Made by a program: the position numbers and the translations under genes. Shown piece after piece: positions 57,401 through 64,000 of a stretch of 64,000 nt of DNA. The stretch lies in contig NW_026016985.1 in assembly GCF_020379485.1 (NCBI RefSeq), forward strand, positions 27,501 through 91,500, written 5' to 3'. Under the pieces are notes generated by a model. The model had not been told where the DNA came from. It saw nothing but the letters and a program-made list of their open reading frames with translations, and ran no database searches. The stretch is from Brassica napus (Eukaryota > Streptophyta > Magnoliopsida > Brassicales > Brassicaceae). Every line of letters starts with the position of its first letter. The first letter of the stretch is position 1.

Positions 57401-58055
57401 TGACACCGACAAACGTCGTGTGTGTACTGAACAGACAGCCCACGTGGGCTAAAATCACCCGAACAAATCCACGGGAAGGGCCAGCATGCTGAGTCCAAGG
57501 ACCAGTGTGCTGATATGTGTACTGATGGACAGCCTCGAACGTCCTGTGCGTGCTGGCGGACACATACAGACACACACAGACAGCCACAGACGTCCTGTGT
57601 GTGCTGACGGACACACACGGACCCACTCGGACAGCCACGGACGTCCTGTGTCTGCTGATGGACAGCCACAGACAGCCACAGACGTCCTATGGGTGCTGGC
57701 GGACACCAACAGACGTTCTGTGTGTACTGAACAGACAGCCCACTTAGGCCAAAATCTCCCAAACAGTCCACGGGAAGGGTCAGTGTGCTGAGTCCAAGGA
57801 CCAACGTGCTGATATGTGTACTGATGGACAGCCACGGACGTCCTGTGTGTGCTGACGGACACACACGGACGTCCTGTGTGTGCTGACGGAAACCCACAGA
57901 CGTCCTGTGTGTACTCAACAGACAGCCCACGTCGGCCAATTTCACCCGAATAGTCCACAGGAAGGGCCAGCGTGCTGAGTCCAAGGACCAGCGTGCTGAT
58001 ATGTGTACTAATGGACAGCCACAGATGTCCTGAGTGTGCTGACGGACACACACGG

Positions 58056-60720
58056 ACAAACAAGAACATGATCGGCCAACCAATGATACCGCATAGCTTT
58101 AATATCCACCACCCTTCACAAGCAATCCCTCAAACACATACAGGACAACGTCGGGCCTACAATAACCAAATACACACCAAGCCTAATCCGGTACCTAAAC
58201 CAGACTTAGGACTTAATGTCAGAACCTGCAAGCAAATCAATCAACCACAACCACAATAATAACTATAACTACGACTCGATCTAACACGTAACACCGTATA
58301 TCGGTGCTACCCTAACTCGAGGATCCCATAACCCTCTACGACACACTAACACAACACTCTAACCTGGGCCCTGGTGACATCGTGTTCCTCCTCTCTATCG
58401 GCAATATCCTATCTCCCTACCACAAAGGCCAGAAGAAGGAACTTTCAACCGACCGCGGCCCACAGTCCTTCGGGTGACCGCGCGACAGCCCACAGTCCTT
58501 CGGGTCACTGCCACATTACACCGTCGTGTAATCACTCAGCCATAGGCCATGATCCCGTCTCTCTGAGTCTTCCCGATCCAGCGAATAAGGGGTTTCCTTG
58601 AACCCGCTGGGTACGAGGCCGAGGAAACACTAATCACCCCTACACAAGCCTAGTATGGGCGGGTTACGCACATACTGTCGGCACACTCACACAACACAAA
58701 CTCAATCTAGAACCTAACCTAAAGATAGAGTTCCAGATCCTAACTAGACAGTCGACTCCACAAGACTAACCATAGTACCAGTAGTCCGGCCTATATGGCC
58801 TAAGACCCTTAGTACTAATAACTAAACAATAATATCAATACTAAACAAATAAATCAAACCGTTATCCAGATAGTCCAGCCTCCTGCTATGAAACTATCCT
58901 TAAAGATAACGGGAACCTGCACTCAACCATATCAACACGCAAGAATAGAAAACATGATGCATCCTAGCCCTAGTCCTAGTCAGGTTATTAACTCAGTCTT
59001 AATTCCATTCATCTCAGCTTAGCCCTTGCTAAACTGAGTCCGGTTCCATAAATAAAATAACCCTAAGGACTCTACCATTCAATAACGTGATCATTCTAAT
59101 CTATATGCAGACTCGATCTACCCTAAATTCCAAGTGGAATTCAAACAAACCAACTCACAGTGTTCTAGGCAAGAAGCAGCTGGTTGATCGGAGAGGACAT
59201 GGCCAAAACCCAAGGGACGCCTTGACTGGACTGGACTGGACTGATCTTGACTTGTACAGAACCTCCCCTGATACTGGTCTGGACTGAACGCAACTTGAAC
59301 AGCACCTTCCTTAGCGTCTGAACAATTCTTCTGAAATCTGAACAGAGTATCGAACCATAACCTCGACTGAGCTGAAACCATGGAACTGAACTGATCTTGG
59401 ACAGCAACTCCACTTGATCATCAAAGAGTATGAGTAGAGTGGACAGATTGATTTGGGCAGAGCTTCCGCATAACAATTGCAGACAGAACTTCGCTTCTTG
59501 GTGAAGTATCGATCTTCGGAACTCAGCTACACTCTCTTTCTCTCTCTCTCTCTAACCACGTTGCCTTGCTTCCCATCTGAATTGGTCTTCAATTTATTGA
59601 TCTTCAGTTGGCCATAACCTTCCCTAGGCACTGACTTGAAATCAGTAGAGAAACTGATCTCGAAAACTCTCTAAAACTCTCGAAATAGCTCAGAACCTCT
59701 TACTTTCTTTTTCTACTTTTCTCTCAAGGTTTTAACTTGGTTTGGACAGGTCTGGATTTGAAGAAATGAGCTGGGGTCGTGGGGGTATTTATAGGAGACA
59801 CCAGCCAATCAGCTTCAGGTTGGTGGCAGCCCGTGTGTCGCTCCGCATGGCTCCGGACGCATGCACGGCGACCCCTCGTGCTCCACATGGCTGGCTGCAT
59901 GTACAGGACACATGCAGGACGCCACCACTCCTCCCAGATGTCAGGCTGCATGACTGGAGCTCATTCAAGGCGCCACACATCCTCACACATGTCGATCAGC
60001 ATGCTTCGGTTGCATGCGTCGCGACATCTCGTGCTTGGCCAATCCACCTCGTGCTTCTACATGTCAAGCTGCATGTGCAGATTCCATGCATGGCGACACC
60101 TCGAGCTTCTCTTGACACTCAGCTGGTTAGACAGTTTCCACCACGTTCATATCCCTTAGATCAAGCCACCTCGAGCTTCTCGGTTCCTTTGCGCGATTTA
60201 GACCCTTCTTGTGAATTTCTGACCCGCGATCAATCCCGAATATTTTTCCGCTCCCATTCTGATTCTTTGAATATTTTTAATAAACTTCAGATGATGTCTG
60301 ATATCCTTTAAAAATATTTCCCGAGCCTCCGGCTTCCTCAAAGAATTTCGTAATACCGAAATTAGGGTTTTCGCCCAACTTCGGGTTTTCCTGTCGTGCT
60401 TCAATCCCATCGTGCTTGCTTCCCGTCGTGCTTGCTTCCCGTCCTGCTTAATTCCCGTCCTGCTTCCGACTTATAATGTCTTCAGAATAATATTTTACTG
60501 ATACGAAGATATTCCGAGAAAACTTCGCGATGAAGAAACGTCAATCTTCCAAAACGTCGAGCTTCTAAACCGTCGTGCTTCAAAAAGGTAATTCTTCCAA
60601 AACTGCCGTATGATCAATCTAAGACATTTCTAACAATGGTAGAGCAGCTTATCTCAACTCATGCTTCACTCACGATCCATTCTTCGACCTTCTCGTACTT
60701 CAAATTTCCCGATCGATCTG
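58056..60720 (-). mobile_element. LARD-2 LTR fragment, duplicated copy
   Basis: This is a copy of 48345-51009 with the TATA box at 59786-59793. It has no PBS or PPT of its own, so it arose by duplication, not transposition. Confidence 0.9.
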
Positions 60721-62872
60721 TGCTGACGGACACACACGGACCCACACGGACAGCCACGGACGTCCTGTGTCTGCTGATGGACAGCCACAGACAGCCACAG
60801 ACGCCCTGTGTGTGCTGGCGGACACCAACAGACGTTCTGTGTGTACTGAACAGACAGCCCACTTAGGCCAACATCTCCCAAACAGTCCACGGGAAGGGTC
60901 AGTGTGCTGAGTCCAAGGACCAACGTGCTGATATGTGTACTGATGGACAGCCACGGACGTCCTGTGTGTGCTGATGGACAGCCACGGACGTCCTGTGTGT
61001 GCTGATGGACACACACAGACACACATGGACAGCCACGGACGTCCTTATGTGTGCTGACGGACACACACGGACGTCCTGTGTGTGCTGACGGACACCAACA
61101 GACGTCCTGTGTGTACTCAACAGACAGCCCATGTCGGCCAATTTCACCCGAATTGTCCACAGGAAGGGCCAGCATGCTGAGTCCAAGGACCAGCGTGCTG
61201 ATATGTGTACTGATGGGCAGCCACAGATGTCCTGAGTGTGCTGACGGACACACACGGACACACAAGGCCAGCCACGAACGTCATGTGTGTGCTGATGAAC
61301 ACACACGGACGTCCTGTGTGTGCTGACGGACACCCACCGAAGTCCTGTGTGTGCTGACGGACACCCACAGACGTCCTATGTGTGCTGCCGGACAGCCACG
61401 GACGTCCTGTGTGTGCTGGCGGACACCCACAGACGTCCTATGTGTGCTGACGGACACACACGGACAGCCACAGACGTCCTGTGTCTGCTGATGGACAGCC
61501 ACAGACGTCCTGTGTGTGCTGGCGGACACTTGGGCCAAAATTACCCAAACAGTCCACGGGAAGGGTTAGCGTGCTGAGTCCAAGGACCAACGTCCTGATA
61601 TGTGTACTGATGGACAGCCACGGATGTCCTGTGTGTGCTGATGGACACACACGGACAGCGACAGACGTCCTGTGTGTGTTGACGGACACACACGGACATC
61701 CTGTGTGTGCTGACAGACACCCACAGACGTTGTTTGTGTACTGAACAGACAGCCCACGTGGGCTAAAATCACCCGAACAGTCCACGGGAAGGGCCAGCAT
61801 GCTTAATCCAAGGATCAGCGTGCTGATATATGTACTAATGGACAGCCACGAACGTCCTGTGTGTGCTGACGGACACACACGGACAGCCACAAACGTCCTT
61901 TGTGTGCTGGCGGACACCCACAGACGTCCTGTGTTTACTAAACAGACAGCCCACGTGGACCAAAATCACCCAAACAGTCCACGGGAAGGGCAGCGTGCTG
62001 AGTCCAAGGACCAACGTGCTGATATGTGTACTGATGGAAAGCCACAGACGTCCTTTGTGTGCTGACGGACACATACGGACCCACACGGACAGCCACAGAC
62101 GTCCTGTGTGTGCTGACGGACACACACGGACAGCCACGGACATCCTGTGTCTTCTGATGGACAGCCACAGACAGCCACAGACGTCCTGTGTGTGCTGGCG
62201 GACACCAACGGACGTTCTGTGTGTACTGAACAGACAACCCACTTAGGCCAAAATCACCCAAACAGTCCACGGGAAGGGTCAATGTGCTGAGTCCAAGGAC
62301 CAACGTGCTGATATGTGTACTGATGGACAGCCACAGACGTCCTGTGTGTGCTGATGGACACACACAGACACACACGGACAGCCACAGACGTCCTGTGTGT
62401 GCTGGCGGACACACACGGACATCCTGTGTGTGGTGACGGACACCCACAGACGTCCTGTGTGTACTCAACAGACAGCCCACGTCGGCCAATTTCACCCGAA
62501 CAGTCCAGGGGAAGGGCCAGCGTGCTGAGTCCAAGGACCAGCGTGCTGATATGTGTACTGATGGACAGCCACAGACGTCCTGTGTGTGCTGACGGACACA
62601 CACGGACACATAAGGCCAGCCACGAACGTCCTGTGTGTGCTGACGAACACACACGGACATCCTGTGTGTGCTGACGGACACCCACACACGTCCTATGTGT
62701 GCTGACGGACACCCACGGACGTCCTGTGTGTGCTGCCGGACAGCCACGGACAGTCACAGACGTCCTGTGTGTGCTGCCGGACACCCACGGACGTCATGTG
62801 TGTGCTGACCGACACACACGGACAGCCATAGCCACAGACGTCCTGTGTCTGCTGATGGACAGCCACAGACGT
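60721..62872. repeat. Satellite array, block 4
   Basis: It is the same as 51010-53161, with the same order of anchors. It ends at CACAGACGT. Confidence 0.95.
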
Positions 62873-64000
62873 TGTCATGTCCCTGATTCTAGATAGAGCC
62901 TTCGGGCACAGCCATGGTACGGGGAGACGTGCTAGTCAGGTCGTAAGACCTAAAGACAAGCGTATCATGGCTGGAATGGATGGTTAAGTGCATCAGTATG
63001 CTGAGACTTGACCAGAATCGGATGGAGACAAGGAAATAAGAGCTGGATGAGTTCTAAGGCAGCTGGACGATGATGGGAAGCAGCTCAGTCAGCTAGGACA
63101 AGCTTAGTGTAGCTCACACTAGCTTGGGTCAGCTCCAGTAGCTGGATCACTAGCTCCCTCAGCTGGGGAAGCTGGCACTCAGCTCAACTCAGCTGGGTGG
63201 AGTGTTATGGTCCGGGCCAGTGTTGCCGGTCCATGGGCGGTCAAGGGTCCGGCTGGGTGGTGGCTGAACCACTAAGGGCCTATGGGTCTTTATTGGGTCC
63301 GTGGGTCTTGGTGGATGTACTTGGGATGCAGATTGAGGCATTGGGCCTATTTCCAGACAGCCCACACGCCAAAGGGAGCAGTTGGACGGTTGATGGGCGA
63401 AAAGGTGGGAATTGGGCAGTTTGTGTCTTTTCCCTTCCAACCGGTTGCAACTGTCCGCCCAGGCAGTTATTGGCCGACCTTTCTCTATAAATACAGACAC
63501 TTGGGTGTCGAAAATGGCATCAAATTCCTTAGGGAAAACTCTGCCAAAATCGTGACAGAAAGAAAGAGAGAAAGAGAGAAGAAGGCCGGCCAAACCGAGA
63601 CTGTGGGTGGTGGTGATCGGACTCCGACCAGAAGTTGGTCTGTGGGAAGAGGAGAGCATTTGGTGATGGCAACCAGAGGCAAGGAGAAGGATCTGGAGAA
63701 GGGCTTGAGCACTCCTGAGCGCACGCCCAAGGTGAGTGGGATGGACCGAACCATCCTACCATGGCCGCGGTGGAATTCCGTGTAGGCTGTGGTCGGATTG
63801 GTTGGACCAGACCCATCTCTTCCTTTTCCCTTACTATTCTACTTCATCTCTTCTATGTTCTGAATGTGTTGGATGATTCAGACACGTTCTGACTGAGCCA
63901 TGGTCTTGGTCGGTACCCAGAAACCCTCCATGGCCTTGGTTGGGCTGGTGTGTTGAGATCTCATAGTTCCTGAAGGGATTATTGGGATCCGACCATGGAT
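62873..64000 (+). mobile_element. LTR of a further gypsy element, cut by the window end
   Basis: It begins TGTCATGTCCCTGATTC, related to the start of the solo LTR at 26323 (minus). A TATA box is at 63486-63493 and an AGCT-rich segment at 63040-63200. It follows the satellite GACGT directly, so the insertion target should be GACGT. The frames inside (for example 63282-63785) show no known domain. The remainder of the LTR and element lie outside the window. Confidence 0.75.
63486..63493 (+). promoter_or_regulatory. TATA box of the right-edge LTR
   Basis: TATAAATA about 610 bp from the LTR start, a spacing close to that in the chromovirus LTR (about 600 bp). Confidence 0.7.

Larger units (their letters stand above)
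48345..58055. repeat. 9,711-bp tandem duplication, copy 1
   Basis: The unit comprises the LARD-2 LTR fragment 48345-51009 and satellite 51010-58055. Everything from 58056 to 62872 matches this unit at an offset of 9,711 bp with hardly any differences. The junction at 58055/58056 joins satellite (CACACGGAC) directly to AAACAAGAACATG inside the LTR. Confidence 0.93.
51010..58055. repeat. Satellite array, block 3, with higher-order repeats
   Basis: About 7 kb of the CCTGTGTGTGCTGACGGACA-type satellite. Anchors fall into distinct classes, recognised by the words CACTTAGGCCAAAATC, CACGTCGGCCAATTTC, ACTTGGGCCAAAATTAC, CACGTGGGCTAAAATC and CACGTGGACCAAAATC. They recur in that order about every 1.1-1.6 kb. 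Frames of up to 392 codons on either strand arise because the 31-bp subunit lacks stops in most frames. Confidence 0.95.
58056..62872. repeat. 9,711-bp tandem duplication, copy 2 (cut short)
   Basis: It matches 48345-53161. It ends where an LTR starting TGTCATGTCCC interrupts the satellite. Confidence 0.93.

Noticed and set aside
50955..62878. CRISPR-like regular repeats
   Set aside because: Units are adjacent, variable in length and have no unique spacers; the genome context is a plant retroelement cluster.
63282..63785. 167-codon frame in the right-edge LTR
   Set aside because: It spans the TATA box and the likely transcription start, so it cannot be one normal mRNA from that promoter; no domain seen.
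1..64000. Host protein gene, tRNA, rRNA or snoRNA
   Set aside because: Scanning by eye found tRNA-like sequence only as primer binding sites; no host gene domain was identified. Very small or divergent RNAs cannot be excluded without a covariance-model search.

Overview
The window looks like plant repeat-rich heterochromatin, most probably from a member of the Brassicaceae. Nearly all recognisable coding sequence belongs to Ty3/gypsy LTR retrotransposons. These include two Athila-lineage elements, one with an ATHILA-type third ORF, a family best known from the mustard family. I found no convincing host gene, tRNA, rRNA or CRISPR array. The rest is LTR sequence and a complex tandem satellite.

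Layout. 1-2340: a small ORF remnant, then an LTR-like sequence in plus orientation. 2340-7458: a decayed Athila element (Athila-1) on the minus strand with one LTR, gag, protease and half of the reverse transcriptase (RT). 7459-13981: a plus-strand non-autonomous element with very long LTRs (about 3.6 kb) and an internal region of only about 0.75 kb (LARD-1). 13982-14258: a Tat-type RT fragment. 14259-16186: satellite. 16187-28672: a minus-strand chromovirus (chromodomain integrase, Tekay/Del-like) inserted in the satellite and itself interrupted in gag by a 3.25-kb solo LTR (23072-26323). 28673-29548: satellite again. 29549-51009: a second long-LTR element on the minus strand (LARD-2). Its 5' LTR was split by a very young 13.26-kb Athila element (Athila-2, 34794-48050, target duplication AGTAA). 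51010-58055: 7 kb of satellite with higher-order organisation. 58056-62872: a near-identical tandem copy (offset 9,711 bp) of the preceding LTR fragment plus satellite. 62873-64000: the start of another LTR inserted in that satellite.

How the parts relate. The satellite is the oldest visible substrate and the other elements are nested in it. LARD-1 and LARD-2 keep only a gag-like remnant, so they would need enzymes from another element. The chromovirus has PBS, PPT and a tRNA-iMet primer like theirs but carries many stops. Athila-2 is nearly intact, yet has one frame break between gag-protease and RT-integrase and another near the end of its third ORF.

The most unusual signals are: (i) a satellite built from 31-bp near-palindromic subunits and ordered anchor classes that form a higher-order repeat of about 1.1-1.6 kb; (ii) short self-complementary motifs (GAGCGAC/GTCGCTC in Athila-2, TCGATCGATG in Athila-1) that recur in both the LTR and internal parts of each element; (iii) the two LARD 5' LTRs broken at almost the same U3 position; (iv) three insertions in the satellite at or beside its GACGTCC motif.

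All alignments and counts were made by eye. Boundaries given to the base are those visible as TG...CA termini, PBS, PPT or target duplications; others are approximate.
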